Shown piece after piece: positions 45,472 to 55,344 of a stretch of 64,000 nucleotides of DNA. Source of the stretch: Pirellula sp. Lineage in GTDB: Bacteria; Planctomycetota; Planctomycetia; Pirellulales; Pirellulaceae. A model generated the notes under the pieces. The model had not been told where the DNA came from. It did no database searches and saw only the letters and a program-made list of their open reading frames with translations. The position numbers were made by a program, and so were the translations under genes. Location: the NCBI GenBank assembly GCA_021300155.1, contig JAJTID010000017.1, positions 115,481-179,480 on the forward strand, in the 5' to 3' direction. Numbering within the stretch: the first letter of the stretch is position 1; every line of letters starts with the position of its first letter.

Positions 45472-48285
45472 ATGAAAACGGACGAACTGCGAGAGAAATA
45501 TTTATCCTTCTTTCAATCCAAAGGACATCATCGTCAAGCGAGTGACGTGCTGGTACCTACTTGGGATCCGTCCGTTCTGTTCACTCCGGCCGGTATGAAC
45601 CAGTTCAAGGATCATTTTCTCGGCAAAGTCAAACTTGACTTCACCCGCGCGACAACTTGTCAAAAGTGCCTTCGTACCGGCGATATCGACAATGTCGGTC
45701 GAACTGCGTACCACCATACATTCTTTGAAATGTTGGGGAACTTCAGCTTTGGGGATTATTTCAAGAACGAAGCCATTGCATGGGCTTGGGAGTTCCTGAC
45801 CGACAAGAAATGGTTAGCGATCGACCCGAACCGTCTAACAGTAACGGTCTACAAAGACGACGACGAAGCGGCCAAGATTTGGAACGAAAAAATCGGCCTT
45901 CCCACAAGCCGCATCAGCAGACTGGAAGAAGACGAAAATTTTTGGCCAGCGTCTGCTCCGAGCCAAGGCCCAGATGGTGTCTGCGGTCCATGCAGCGAAA
46001 TCTACTACACGCTCGATTCGGGAAAGACGGTGGAGATTTGGAACCTAGTCTTTACGCAGTTCAATCGCGTTGGCAACCCGCCCGACAACCTTCGTCCACT
46101 TCCAAGTAAGAACATCGATACCGGGATGGGGATGGAACGAACCGCTAGCGTTTTGCAAAACGTTCCTACCAATTATCACATCGACATCCTTTTTCCGATC
46201 GTTCAAGCGGCATCGGAAGTCACTGAACAAGTGTACGACTACAGTAGTGACAACGGCCGAAGATTGCGACGGATCACGGACCACGTACGCGCTTGCACTT
46301 TTGCTATTCACGAGAATGTATACCCGGGTCCGAAGAAGGCTCGCTACGTCATCAAGAGGCTATTGCGACGTGCCGTACTCGATGGACACCAAATGGGAAT
46401 GCGAGCCCCATTCTTGCATCAATTAGTACCCGTCGTGGCAGACATGATGAAGGCGGTATACCCAGAACTTCTCACAACCATCGATCGAGTCACCCAAGTG
46501 ATGAAGCGAGAGGAATCCGACTTCTTCGCAACAATCGATTCGGGTCTGGAACGCATTCATCGCGTCTTTTCCGATATGCAATCTTCTGGTCGTGTGATGG
46601 TCGATGGCCGCGAAGCCGCCTCGCTCTACCAAACGCACGGCGTTCCCCCTGAGATGTTTCAGCAAATTGCGGCTGAAAAGAATTATACGTTTGATTGGGA
46701 TGGCTATCGCAAAGCCATGACCGAGCACGGCGAAATCAGCGGCGGTGAGCAAGGGGAGTTGTTCGAGACGGGCCCGATCGAAACGCTGAAGGAAGCCCTC
46801 CATCGTTGCGAGTTTTTGGGTTACGAAAAGAATTTTTCGAATGCTCAGGTTAAGGGGATCATCGTTGGAAAACCCAAGGACGATCGACTCGTTTCAAACG
46901 TCACTTCGTCGACAACAGAAATGACGCGAGTGGTACTGGATCAATCCCCATTCTATGGCGAAAGCGGCGGTCAAGTTGGAGACACGGGGCGTATAGAGAA
47001 TTCGAAAGGTGTTTTCGAAGTCACTGACACCCAACGCAGTGGTGAACTGATCATCCACTTTGGAAAGATGATCTCAGGAGAACTTAAAGAAGGGGACTCC
47101 GTCACCGCATCAGTTGACACGACACGTCGAGATGCTATCAAACGCGCCCACTCGGCAACGCACATTTTGCATCATGCTTTGCAAACCCATGTCGGTTCAC
47201 ATGCTCAACAGCAAGGTAGCAAGGTCGATGCGGATTGGCTCCGATTTGACTTCAGCAATCAAGAATCCCTTTCGGACGAGCAACTGCAAAAAGTAGAGCT
47301 ACTTTCAAACGACCGTATCGGTGAATCAGCTCCGATTAATTGGAAGCTCGTTCCGCTTTCCACCGCTCGCGAAGCTGGAGCCATGATGTTGTTCGGTGAA
47401 AAGTATCCTGACCCTGTTCGCATGGTAAGCATGGGTAGCTTTTCCAAGGAATTATGCGGTGGAACGCATGCCACCAACACTGGCGAAATCCAAACGCTTG
47501 AGATTCTCGCAGAAGAAAGCGTATCCTCTGGAACGCGACGTATCACCGCGCTAACTGGATCGAAAGCGGTCGAGCACCGTGGCAAGATCGAGTCATTGGC
47601 GAAACAAACAGCAACCATGCTCGGATGTTCGCTTGAGCAATTGGGATCTGTAACGCAAGAGTTGTCGACGACGGTTCGAAAACTAAAGAAGATGGTGACA
47701 GGAGCAGGTAACGAAGCGTTGCCGGCAATAGTCGGTGGCACGAAAGCAGCCTCGAGTGCAGCCTCGTACTCAACGATCCGATCCTCCTTTAGGCAAGCGG
47801 CCCGTCAATTAAACGTCGCTTACGAAGAGGTACCAGCTCGCGTTCAAACATTGCTCGAAGAACAAAAGCAATTGCATGAGCAGATTAAACAGCTTGCCAA
47901 TAGCGGTGGAAGCATTTCAGTCGACTCTCTATTGGATCAAGCGATGGAGGTTGGTGGTACTCGACTGATTGTTGTCGAGACACCAAATGCAAATGCGGGC
48001 ATGATGAGGCAATGGATCGATCAGCTTCGAAAGAAATCAGCGGACCCGATCGCAGTTCTTTTGGCGAATTGCTCCGATGATAAAGTCACCTTGATTGCCG
48101 GCATTAGCAATTCGCTGGTAGAACGCGGTTTCAGCGCTGGCAAGTGGATCACACCTGTAGCCGAAACGGTCGGCGGAGGTGGTGGTGGCAAACCAGACCT
48201 TGCTCAAGCAGGTGGAAAGCTACCCGCCAAACTTCCCGAAGCGTTGCAAATCGCCAAGGATACTTGGCACTCCATGCTCGCTTAA
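45472..48285 (+). CDS. alaS: Alanyl-tRNA synthetase
   Basis: Charges tRNA-Ala with alanine and edits mischarged Ser/Gly. 937 aa, slightly longer than E. coli AlaS (876). The class II catalytic core begins with LREKYLSFFQSKGH and shows RATTCQKCLRTGDIDNVG and HHTFFEMLGNFSFGDYF. The editing domain has the metal site HSATHILHHALQ and CGGTHATNTGEI. The C-terminal C-Ala domain ends with GGGGGGKPDLAQAGG, the conserved glycine-rich segment. Confidence 0.97.
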   Translation: MKTDELREKYLSFFQSKGHHRQASDVLVPTWDPSVLFTPAGMNQFKDHFLGKVKLDFTRATTCQKCLRTGDIDNVGRTAYHHTFFEMLGNFSFGDYFKNEAIAWAWEFLTDKKWLAIDPNRLTVTVYKDDDEAAKIWNEKIGLPTSRISRLEEDENFWPASAPSQGPDGVCGPCSEIYYTLDSGKTVEIWNLVFTQFNRVGNPPDNLRPLPSKNIDTGMGMERTASVLQNVPTNYHIDILFPIVQAASEVTEQVYDYSSDNGRRLRRITDHVRACTFAIHENVYPGPKKARYVIKRLLRRAVLDGHQMGMRAPFLHQLVPVVADMMKAVYPELLTTIDRVTQVMKREESDFFATIDSGLERIHRVFSDMQSSGRVMVDGREAASLYQTHGVPPEMFQQIAAEKNYTFDWDGYRKAMTEHGEISGGEQGELFETGPIETLKEALHRCEFLGYEKNFSNAQVKGIIVGKPKDDRLVSNVTSSTTEMTRVVLDQSPFYGESGGQVGDTGRIENSKGVFEVTDTQRSGELIIHFGKMISGELKEGDSVTASVDTTRRDAIKRAHSATHILHHALQTHVGSHAQQQGSKVDADWLRFDFSNQESLSDEQLQKVELLSNDRIGESAPINWKLVPLSTAREAGAMMLFGEKYPDPVRMVSMGSFSKELCGGTHATNTGEIQTLEILAEESVSSGTRRITALTGSKAVEHRGKIESLAKQTATMLGCSLEQLGSVTQELSTTVRKLKKMVTGAGNEALPAIVGGTKAASSAASYSTIRSSFRQAARQLNVAYEEVPARVQTLLEEQKQLHEQIKQLANSGGSISVDSLLDQAMEVGGTRLIVVETPNANAGMMRQWIDQLRKKSADPIAVLLANCSDDKVTLIAGISNSLVERGFSAGKWITPVAETVGGGGGGKPDLAQAGGKLPAKLPEALQIAKDTWHSMLA

Positions 48286-48360
48286 AGACTGCGCTAAAAA
48301 AGGACACGAGCCAGCAATCCGTGCCCACAGAATCGAATTGATTCCAGACGTAGCAGACTC

Positions 48361-48505
48361 AGGCTACTACGCTTCACACCGCACGCCAGGGTAAGGCTAC
48401 CACGCTGCTTGAGGCTACAACGCTGCTTGCCAGCGTCGGGCCGTAGACGCAACTAGACACCCCACCGATGTGGGGCGACGCCACCACGCGGCTTGGCAGC
48501 GTGGA
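48361..48505. repeat. Cluster of short tandem and palindromic repeats
   Basis: In the 318-bp gap 48286-48603 between convergent genes. An 18-bp unit AGGCTACCACGCTGCTTG at 48394-48411 is repeated with one change at 48412-48429, and a partial copy starts at 48361. ACGCTG and CAGCGT around CTTGC form a hairpin at 48419-48435. CCCCAC-CGAT-GTGGGG is an exact hairpin at 48460-48475. A variant CCACGCGGCTTGGCAGCGTGG lies near 48484. The style matches dispersed REP-like sequences; it may also end transcription of alaS. The rest of the gap shows nothing. Confidence 0.6.
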
Positions 48506-48603
48506 GAGATGGTCAGCTGCCGATCCTGATCAGCGTCCCACGTTGACGAGCAACGTCGTAACGACAGGCAGATTGTCATATCCTACATTCGCCCTCACAA
48601 ATA

Positions 48604-49779
48604 CTACTTCCATCGCCAGCGAGACTGCCGAAGTTGGGCGAGAGGAGAGTCTGCTAGGACTTCGTACCAAACCGTTACCATCGTTCCGTCATCGCACTCG
48701 ACTGTCGACGGATAGCCAAAGTCACCTGAAACTCCATCTTGATTGAGCGGGATCGCCTCGCTCCAAGTTGTGCCATGATCATCGCTGATTCGAATCAAAT
48801 TGCCGAAGGGCGAACGTCGGTATCCATAAGTCATCACCAGCCGACCTGACTTCATGCGAAGCAAGTGCGAAGGCAATCCCCAGACTCCCATTGCGTGAGG
48901 CATCGACCATGTTTTCCCACCGTCCATCGACTCAGATTGGAGAGTCTCACGATTGTCTTTGTCATTGTGATTTCGAATATGACAGATAATACGACCATCA
49001 GCCGCTTGGATCGCATGTAGTTCATGATACTTATCGGGACTATCACCCACGCGCGTGGGCAAAATGGCCAGCTCCTGCCAGCTCACTCCGTCGTCTTTCG
49101 ATTCCCAGAATCCGACACGATCATCTGCCCAAAGGGCTTTGCCAGCGTACAAGAGCCGTCCATCATCGAGATTCACGGGACCATGCGGGCTGTTGCAAGG
49201 AACGCGATAACGACTATCCCAGTTGACTCCACCATCCGTTGATCGCAACACAAAGCATCCGAGTTCCGCCTTGCGTTGTTCCGGCGAAATCCGATGGTGT
49301 ACCGCTTGCCATTCGAGAAGGAGTTTCGGATCTGAAAACGCTCCAGGTTCACCCGGCTTCGCGTCTTGAGCGCGCATCAAGATGGGTTCATAGGCCAACG
49401 AAGTGAAAGTCGTAACAAGAATCGTCCCCTTCTTTGTTTCGAGGACACCTGCATCTCGGTCGTCGATAGGACCATCATAAAGGACTTGAGGCCAACCCCA
49501 AGTCACTCCGTTGTCCTTCGACCGCATCCACTCCACGCGACCAAAGGGACAAACATGCTTTTCCCGTCCACCCGAAAATGCCAATAGCAGTTCCCCATTG
49601 GCCCGACGGGCCAGCGTTGGCCAGCCGTGGTAAAGTGGCGGTTTCCAGCTAATCACTCGAGTATCGAGGACCTCAATGGCCGGTACACCGAGATCTGCTA
49701 AGAGTTGCTGATAAAATCCAAGAGTCTCACACAATGCCAGCGCGAAGAGCCACGGAACAATCGATCTTCGGTTCATCAC
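48604..49779 (-). CDS. Secreted sialidase-like BNR-repeat protein
   Basis: 391 aa with an N-terminal hydrophobic signal (about 8-28). At least five Asp-box repeats of the form S-x-D-x-G-x-T/S-W are spread over the chain (SKDNGVTW, STDGGVNW, SKDDGVSW, SMDGGKTW, SDDHGTTW), the hallmark of the six-bladed sialidase superfamily. It could cleave sialic acid or a similar sugar, but the catalytic Arg triad and Tyr/Glu pair cannot be assigned by eye, so exo-sialidase activity is only possible. Monocistronic. Confidence 0.82.
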   Translation of the reverse strand: MMNRRSIVPWLFALALCETLGFYQQLLADLGVPAIEVLDTRVISWKPPLYHGWPTLARRANGELLLAFSGGREKHVCPFGRVEWMRSKDNGVTWGWPQVLYDGPIDDRDAGVLETKKGTILVTTFTSLAYEPILMRAQDAKPGEPGAFSDPKLLLEWQAVHHRISPEQRKAELGCFVLRSTDGGVNWDSRYRVPCNSPHGPVNLDDGRLLYAGKALWADDRVGFWESKDDGVSWQELAILPTRVGDSPDKYHELHAIQAADGRIICHIRNHNDKDNRETLQSESMDGGKTWSMPHAMGVWGLPSHLLRMKSGRLVMTYGYRRSPFGNLIRISDDHGTTWSEAIPLNQDGVSGDFGYPSTVECDDGTMVTVWYEVLADSPLAQLRQSRWRWK

Positions 49780-50037
49780 TCAATTCCTATACTTTGGAGT
49801 CTAGTAAAACGGGTTCCTTCGCTTAAGCCGCCTTTTACTTTCGATGCTTTTGTATGATTCCCGACAAGTATACACAAGCAGAATCGTAAACAAGCGGACG
49901 GGACTTATTCGCTCATACAGCCGGGAGGGATTTACAAATCTCGTCAACGATTTGCCAGTTTCGCTTCATGACGAAATACACAAATTCGCTATACTTTTCG
50001 CCTTTCCCTCATTCGCACCTCCATTTTTGATCTGACT

Positions 50038-51141
50038 ATGAAAGCTATCGCTGTTCGTCCGGGTACACCGAACTCTGTCCATGAGCGGGACATCCCCATG
50101 CCAACGCTGGAGAAAATACCGGATGGCAAGGGAATTCTGGTCAAGGTGCTGAAGGTGGGAGTGGACGCAACCGACCGCGAAATCAACGATGCATTGTACG
50201 GCAACCCACCTCCTGGAGATGACTACTTGGTGCTCGGTCATGAGTCCTTCGGAGTGGTTCAAGCTGTCGGACCTAACGTGCGATCCGTAAAGCCAGGCGA
50301 CTATGTGACCGCAACGGTTCGTCGTCCAGGCGGTTCCATCTACGATCAGATTGGAACCTACGATATGACCAGCGAAGAAACTTACTACGAGCGAGGCATC
50401 AATTTGCTTCACGGTTATTTGACTGAGTATTTTGTCGATCACGAAAACTACATCGTCCGCGTTCCCAAGGGACTAAAGCATCTACATGTGTTGATGGAAC
50501 CGATGAGTTGTGCTGCCAAAGCTATTCAACAAGCGTATGAAGCTCAACGGCGCATGAAGGTCTGGAGTCCGAAGCGTGCATTTGTACTCGGCGCTGGCCA
50601 AATCGGTTTGTTGTCTACCTTGGTACTGCGCCTAAAGGGACTCGAAGTCTTCACCTTGGCCCGAGCCAAAGGACCCCACTTGAAGAGCTCCATCGTCGAA
50701 GGTATGGAAGCGACATACGTTGCGACTTCTGAAACGACGTTAGAAGATCTTGCAAAAAAGGTTGGGAAAGCGGACTTGATTATCGATGCGACCGGGAGTT
50801 CCTCGATCGCCTTTAGCGCCATGGAAGCGTTAGGTCATAACGGTGTTCTCGTCTGGACTAGCATCACCGGCGGCAAGCATGTGACCGAAGTGCAGTCCGA
50901 CAAGATCAACATCGAATGGGTGCTCGGGAATAAATTGCTCGTCGGAAGTGTGAATGCAAACCGCGAACATTTCGAGTCCGGAATCAAGGACATGGCGGTT
51001 GGCGAAGTGATGTACCCAGGCGTGCTCCAAAAGATTCTCACGAATCCTGTCAACGGTCTCAGCAACTACAAAGAGATGATGCGATTGCTAGTCGAAGACA
51101 ATTCAGCTCTCAAGGTGTACGTCAACGTAGCCGACGAGTAA
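50038..51141 (+). CDS. Glucose 1-dehydrogenase-like medium-chain dehydrogenase
   Basis: 367 aa, similar to archaeal glucose dehydrogenases (MKAIAVRPG start, ATDREI, GHESFG, RRPGG, LMEPMSC). Probable catalytic zinc ligands are D43, H68, E69 and E154. The nucleotide fold has GAGQIG at 185-190. The structural-zinc loop that normally carries several Cys (after VRRP) has none here, so this second zinc is lost. It likely oxidises an aldose to a lactone with NAD(P) in the cytosol; sugar specificity is not visible. Confidence 0.82.
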   Translation: MKAIAVRPGTPNSVHERDIPMPTLEKIPDGKGILVKVLKVGVDATDREINDALYGNPPPGDDYLVLGHESFGVVQAVGPNVRSVKPGDYVTATVRRPGGSIYDQIGTYDMTSEETYYERGINLLHGYLTEYFVDHENYIVRVPKGLKHLHVLMEPMSCAAKAIQQAYEAQRRMKVWSPKRAFVLGAGQIGLLSTLVLRLKGLEVFTLARAKGPHLKSSIVEGMEATYVATSETTLEDLAKKVGKADLIIDATGSSSIAFSAMEALGHNGVLVWTSITGGKHVTEVQSDKINIEWVLGNKLLVGSVNANREHFESGIKDMAVGEVMYPGVLQKILTNPVNGLSNYKEMMRLLVEDNSALKVYVNVADE

Positions 51142-51359
51142 ACTGAGTCACAGAAACGCCTTTGTTTTATCCTCTCAACGCTGGAATCTGTGACGATGAA
51201 AATCGTACTTTTAGACTGGTGTTAGCGACAATGCGATACAGTACTCTGGGACCATCGTCCTGGACGAATCGGTTTTCTAGGATTTCGCATGGTACTTCAC
51301 TCTCACCCAAACCATTCATGGTGTAAGAGAACTGTGCCGACCATTAATGAATCAACTGC

Positions 51360-51986
51360 CTAACTTTTCTTCTTCAGAAATGGAACCGGTTTGAGTTCTA
51401 TTTCTTTGACCGATTGAAGATAGTCGAGGGTTTCCTTCGCTTCGTCACCACCCACCTGCGCGTGAAAGTGCAAACTGAAACCGTGTGGCCCCTTGGCATC
51501 GATCAACGAAGGTTGCATTTGAAGAAGAGTTTTGACAATCTCGGTCTTGCCCAACATCGTCGCACAAAATATATCGACTCGGGCTCCACGTCCGATAAGG
51601 AATTGCACAATATCTTTTTTGCCCATGTGCGACGCACCGCCCAAGGCTGTTTCCCAATCCCCCCCGCCCCAATCGATTGCTGCGTTGAGTAGCCCAGGCT
51701 CTCGATCAAGTAACTTGGTGGTCATCTCAAGACTTGAATGCGCATAGATTACAAAATCTTGCGCCATCGTACGATTGATCTGCTCCTTTTTCCATGCAGG
51801 CCTAAAACTAGGCGCGTCATAGTCACGCTCGAAGGACGCTTCGATCGGGCCACCAGTAGCCGTCGGCTTACTTTCTTTACTTTTTGCTACGTCATCCTGG
51901 CCAAAAGCGACGCCGCCCCCCAAAGCTGTCACGCACCCCCCTGAGGCTACGAACCCAAAAACCCTACGATTTAAAAAAGAACGCAT
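51360..51986 (-). CDS. Exported ankyrin-repeat protein
   Basis: 208 aa from ATG 51986, which has AAAGGAG seven bases upstream; the frame extends 14 codons further. A signal with twin-Arg character (FLNRRVFGF, then a hydrophobic stretch to AFGQ) precedes a short linker. Ankyrin-type repeats follow at about 85-190 (LLDREPGLLNAAIDWGGG, TALGGASHMGKKDIVQFL, MLGKTEIVKTLL). These mediate protein contacts. Partner unknown; it stands alone. Confidence 0.78.
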   Translation of the reverse strand: MRSFLNRRVFGFVASGGCVTALGGGVAFGQDDVAKSKESKPTATGGPIEASFERDYDAPSFRPAWKKEQINRTMAQDFVIYAHSSLEMTTKLLDREPGLLNAAIDWGGGDWETALGGASHMGKKDIVQFLIGRGARVDIFCATMLGKTEIVKTLLQMQPSLIDAKGPHGFSLHFHAQVGGDEAKETLDYLQSVKEIELKPVPFLKKKS

Positions 51987-52120
51987 TTGTGATTGCTCCT
52001 TTGGGATAACGAATGGGGACCGGATCATCGAACGTTGAAGTTGGTTGGATACACTGGACAGCTAGAGCATAACACCAATGAATCCGTCCGTCAGTCCTCG
52101 CCCAAGTGGTTCTGATGCTT

Positions 52121-53104
52121 TTACTGTGGTGCTGGCAGATCTCGTCGAAGAAAACGTCGCCATCCCAAGCCATAAGCAATGCAACCGAGCAAAAGAAGTA
52201 TCGATACGAAAGACAAAGGCTCCAAACAACTCATGACGTAATCGACACCCGCTTTGTCTTTCAATCCTGAGCCAACCCAGAGCCAAGCTGCCGAAGGCTC
52301 TCGATAGACTCGCTGAACAATCCAATCGGGCTGATAGGCTGCCAAGAAACTGAAGGGTGTCAAAAAGTGCATGCTTGCCGTAGACTTGGACAAGATGAAC
52401 AATAACAACTGCAACACATACAACCCAATCACCAAACCTATCGTTCGCCATCGATACTGGTCATAGGCACTGAACAAAACACTAAGCCCCAAGATAGTAA
52501 AACCAAGTGCAAAGAGATTGGCGCATGGAAGCAGATACAAGGTGGGTGACACAAACTGCGTGAGCGGAACCCATTCCGTCTTTTTCGGAATAAGCGGTAT
52601 CCCTACGTCCATGTTCAGGATTGGCAACCGAAAGGAACCGCCCGTTGTGACTGGAGTTGAGTTTGTGTAGATGCCTAGAAAGATCCCTGCGTAGACCAAG
52701 AGGCAAAGGAGCAGTAGTCCGATGACTGTAATCGTTCCGTGGGCAAGGAAAAGTTTGTGGCGACTGACGGGTTGAGCCAACAGCAACTCCATAGTGCCTC
52801 GGTTAAGTTCGCCGCTAACAACATCCGACCCACGGGATATGCTCCAAACCAAAACACACAACAGGAGCACAGGTTCATCGAACGTAAAGCCAACCATTCC
52901 GTGATACGTTAGAAATTGTTCGAGTGGAACCGGGGAAAACTTTTCGAATGCTCGAAACTGTTCGAGAATTGAGGCGAAGCCGCTCAATTCAAATTGGCTT
53001 ACAGTCCAGATTCGAACCCATGGAAAGAAAAACAATACCAACGCACACGAGCACCACAGTAAGAGAGACTCGTGCAGATATTTCTTCAACAGAATTCGAA
53101 ACAT
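52121..53104 (-). CDS. ABC-2 type transporter permease
   Basis: 327 aa with about six membrane helices and a periplasmic loop between the first two. SRGSDVVSGELNRGTMELLL with AQPVSRHKL is the conserved cytoplasmic coupling segment of ABC-2 permeases (NosY/CcmB-like). No ATPase gene is adjacent; the next gene upstream is bcp, 11 bp away. The transporter must therefore use an ATPase encoded elsewhere. Substrate unknown. Confidence 0.8.
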   Translation of the reverse strand: MFRILLKKYLHESLLLWCSCALVLFFFPWVRIWTVSQFELSGFASILEQFRAFEKFSPVPLEQFLTYHGMVGFTFDEPVLLLCVLVWSISRGSDVVSGELNRGTMELLLAQPVSRHKLFLAHGTITVIGLLLLCLLVYAGIFLGIYTNSTPVTTGGSFRLPILNMDVGIPLIPKKTEWVPLTQFVSPTLYLLPCANLFALGFTILGLSVLFSAYDQYRWRTIGLVIGLYVLQLLLFILSKSTASMHFLTPFSFLAAYQPDWIVQRVYREPSAAWLWVGSGLKDKAGVDYVMSCLEPLSFVSILLLLGCIAYGLGWRRFLRRDLPAPQ

Positions 53105-53115
53105 AGACGTAATGC

Positions 53116-53598
53116 TTACTCGTTGGCGGAAAGCGACTGGATCGCTTCCAAAACATCCGCATCATGACCGTCTACACTTACCTTTTTCCAAACCTTGGCA
53201 ATCTTGCCTGCAGCGTCGATAAGGTACGTGCTGCGTTGGATCCCCATCGATTTCTTGCCATACATGTTCTTCTCGCGCCAAGCTCCATATGCGTCACCGA
53301 TCTTGTGCTCAGGATCAGCGAGCAGCGGAAAATTCAGAGTGAACTTGTCGCGGAACTTGGCATGAGATTTTTCATCGTCCGGGCTGACTCCGAGAACAAC
53401 TGCACCTAGCTTTTGAAACTGCGAGCTAGCATCGCGAAACGCACACGCTTCTTTGGTACACCCCGGTGTGTCGTCCTTAGGATAAAAGTAAAGAACGACA
53501 ATTTTACCTTTGAAATCACTTAGTTTTACCTTCGCACCGGAATCCGTTACCGCCGTAAATGCGGGTGCCTTTGTTCCAACTTCCAGCCATTCACTCAT
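53116..53598 (-). CDS. bcp: Thioredoxin-dependent peroxiredoxin (Bcp/PrxQ type)
   Basis: 160 aa from ATG 53598 (MSEWLEVG); the frame is open nine codons further. Reduces hydrogen peroxide and organic peroxides. The peroxidatic Cys is C47 and the resolving Cys C52 (DDTPGCTKEAC), the two-Cys PrxQ pattern. LADPEHKIGDAYGAW is also typical. Cytosolic; lies upstream of the ABC-2 permease gene. Confidence 0.94.
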   Translation of the reverse strand: MSEWLEVGTKAPAFTAVTDSGAKVKLSDFKGKIVVLYFYPKDDTPGCTKEACAFRDASSQFQKLGAVVLGVSPDDEKSHAKFRDKFTLNFPLLADPEHKIGDAYGAWREKNMYGKKSMGIQRSTYLIDAAGKIAKVWKKVSVDGHDADVLEAIQSLSANE

Positions 53599-53781
53599 GT
53601 TTTGTCCTTCAATACATTGAATCAAAGATAACAGATTACTCGCGAAAACCTTTTCTCCGCTGCACAGAGTAGAACGATTGTCTCAATCGTTCCAAAGCGT
53701 TGGGACGGGTTTTCGAACAACATCTATTGCATGGTAGTAAGCCGGCAATAGAGACTCGCTGGTGCATTCAATTCGAAAAAA

Positions 53782-55074
53782 CTACTGGCGAATATCGAAT
53801 GCGAACAGTTTTTCTTGATCGCGAATAAAGAGCTTTTGGTCTGCGATGACTGGATGAGCCCAGATCGCTCCCTTTTTGCGATCCATGGCTGTGAACTCCG
53901 GTAGCTTCACTTGACCTGCGGGCTCCCATCCTGTTTTGGAAGGTTTCGCCAGATAGCAGATCCCGTCTCCATCGTCGTAGCAATAAAGCATCCCGTCGGC
54001 GAAACCGATGGAACCGGATTTGCCTGCACCAACTTTTTTACTCCAAAGGACATCACCGGTCTTCAGATCTTGCGCCATCCATACTCCGCGAAAGGCTCTT
54101 GAAAATCCAAAGATCGTTCCCTCGTGAAGAACATATCCACCATGATGGTTCTCCATGCTTTCTTTGCTCATTGCATAAGCAGTTTCGGCAATGAGTTTTC
54201 CATTATCCACCTTGATATCGATCGCTACATTTCCTGCTCCATAACCTGACGAGTGGTAGATGCGATTGCCAGAGACAACGGGCGTTGGGATGACGGCGGT
54301 TGGGTTTCCAGTCTTCGGAACGTTAAAGAGCTCTTCGCCGGTTTCAGCATGTACACAAATCAATCCAGGTTTTGTTGCAGTCAAGTAAACAGGAACCCCA
54401 CCGAAGTTTGCTTTGATGATCGATACATATTGAGCTTCGTAGCTGCACTTGGACTCCCAAACCTTTTCGCCCGTCTTCTTATCAAGCCCCACGATAAAGG
54501 CTGCTCCGCCGGGCGTCGCAATGACTTTATCGCCATCGATCAAGACCGATTCGCTATAGCCCCAGTACGGTACCTTGCCACCAAAGTCCTTGACGAAATC
54601 TTTGGACCAGACGACGGATCCGGTGCGGCGGTCGAGACATGCGAGCGTTCCGAGGTCGCTTAGGCAGTACACGAACTCGCCATCGACGGTCGGCGAGCTC
54701 CGAGGCCCATCTCCCCAGTCCGCATTGTAGGATTCGTTGACGACTCCATTGCCGAAGTCTTTTGTCCAAATCTTCGCGCCCGTACTGCTATTTAAACAGA
54801 TGGCAACGGCTCGGTCGTTGATCTTTCCGAGCGTAAAGACTTGTCCGTCGGAAACCGTAATCGATGAATAGCCGGATCCGTTTTCTTCAAATTTCCAGGC
54901 CAGCTTTGGCCCTTGCTCTGGCCAGCTCTTGAGCAAACTCTGCGGAGCCGCATGACCTTCACGATTCGGCCCACGCCACTGTGGCCAGTTTCCATCCGCC
55001 ATGACGAATGACGCGGATCCAACACCTCCGAGGAATGCGGCATTCAAAACAAAGCGTGAAACAAGGGTTTTCAT
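53782..55074 (-). CDS. Secreted PQQ-like beta-propeller repeat protein
   Basis: 430 aa. A signal peptide ends near VMA-DG (about 23-26), followed by the family block NWPQWRGPNREG. Blades are marked by TGAKIW, TGSVVW, TGEKVW and TGDVLW motifs. It ends LFAFDIRQ. Several relatives lie in this window, at 6718 and 62308, plus a dead copy at 5611. No cofactor site is evident. Confidence 0.88.
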   Translation of the reverse strand: MKTLVSRFVLNAAFLGGVGSASFVMADGNWPQWRGPNREGHAAPQSLLKSWPEQGPKLAWKFEENGSGYSSITVSDGQVFTLGKINDRAVAICLNSSTGAKIWTKDFGNGVVNESYNADWGDGPRSSPTVDGEFVYCLSDLGTLACLDRRTGSVVWSKDFVKDFGGKVPYWGYSESVLIDGDKVIATPGGAAFIVGLDKKTGEKVWESKCSYEAQYVSIIKANFGGVPVYLTATKPGLICVHAETGEELFNVPKTGNPTAVIPTPVVSGNRIYHSSGYGAGNVAIDIKVDNGKLIAETAYAMSKESMENHHGGYVLHEGTIFGFSRAFRGVWMAQDLKTGDVLWSKKVGAGKSGSIGFADGMLYCYDDGDGICYLAKPSKTGWEPAGQVKLPEFTAMDRKKGAIWAHPVIADQKLFIRDQEKLFAFDIRQ

Positions 55075-55344
55075 CGTAACTCCGCGTGCTATTCATTTTT
55101 ATAGGGGATGGAATGGACGCTTTATCGTAAGCCAAACTACTTGCTATAGAGGAGGTAGTTCGCAGTTTTTTGCTGGGCTGATTGTATGGGAGGACGCCAA
55201 ATTAGGAAACTATTCCACAAATCGGCAAAAGGTGCGCGTGCTTGCGAGAACCTCGATAATTTGTAAGACTAATGCTGAGATTGTTGGAGCGTACTAGATT
55301 TGTATATCTCCAAAGATGCGTCAGTAACACTGTGTCGAAAGCGA

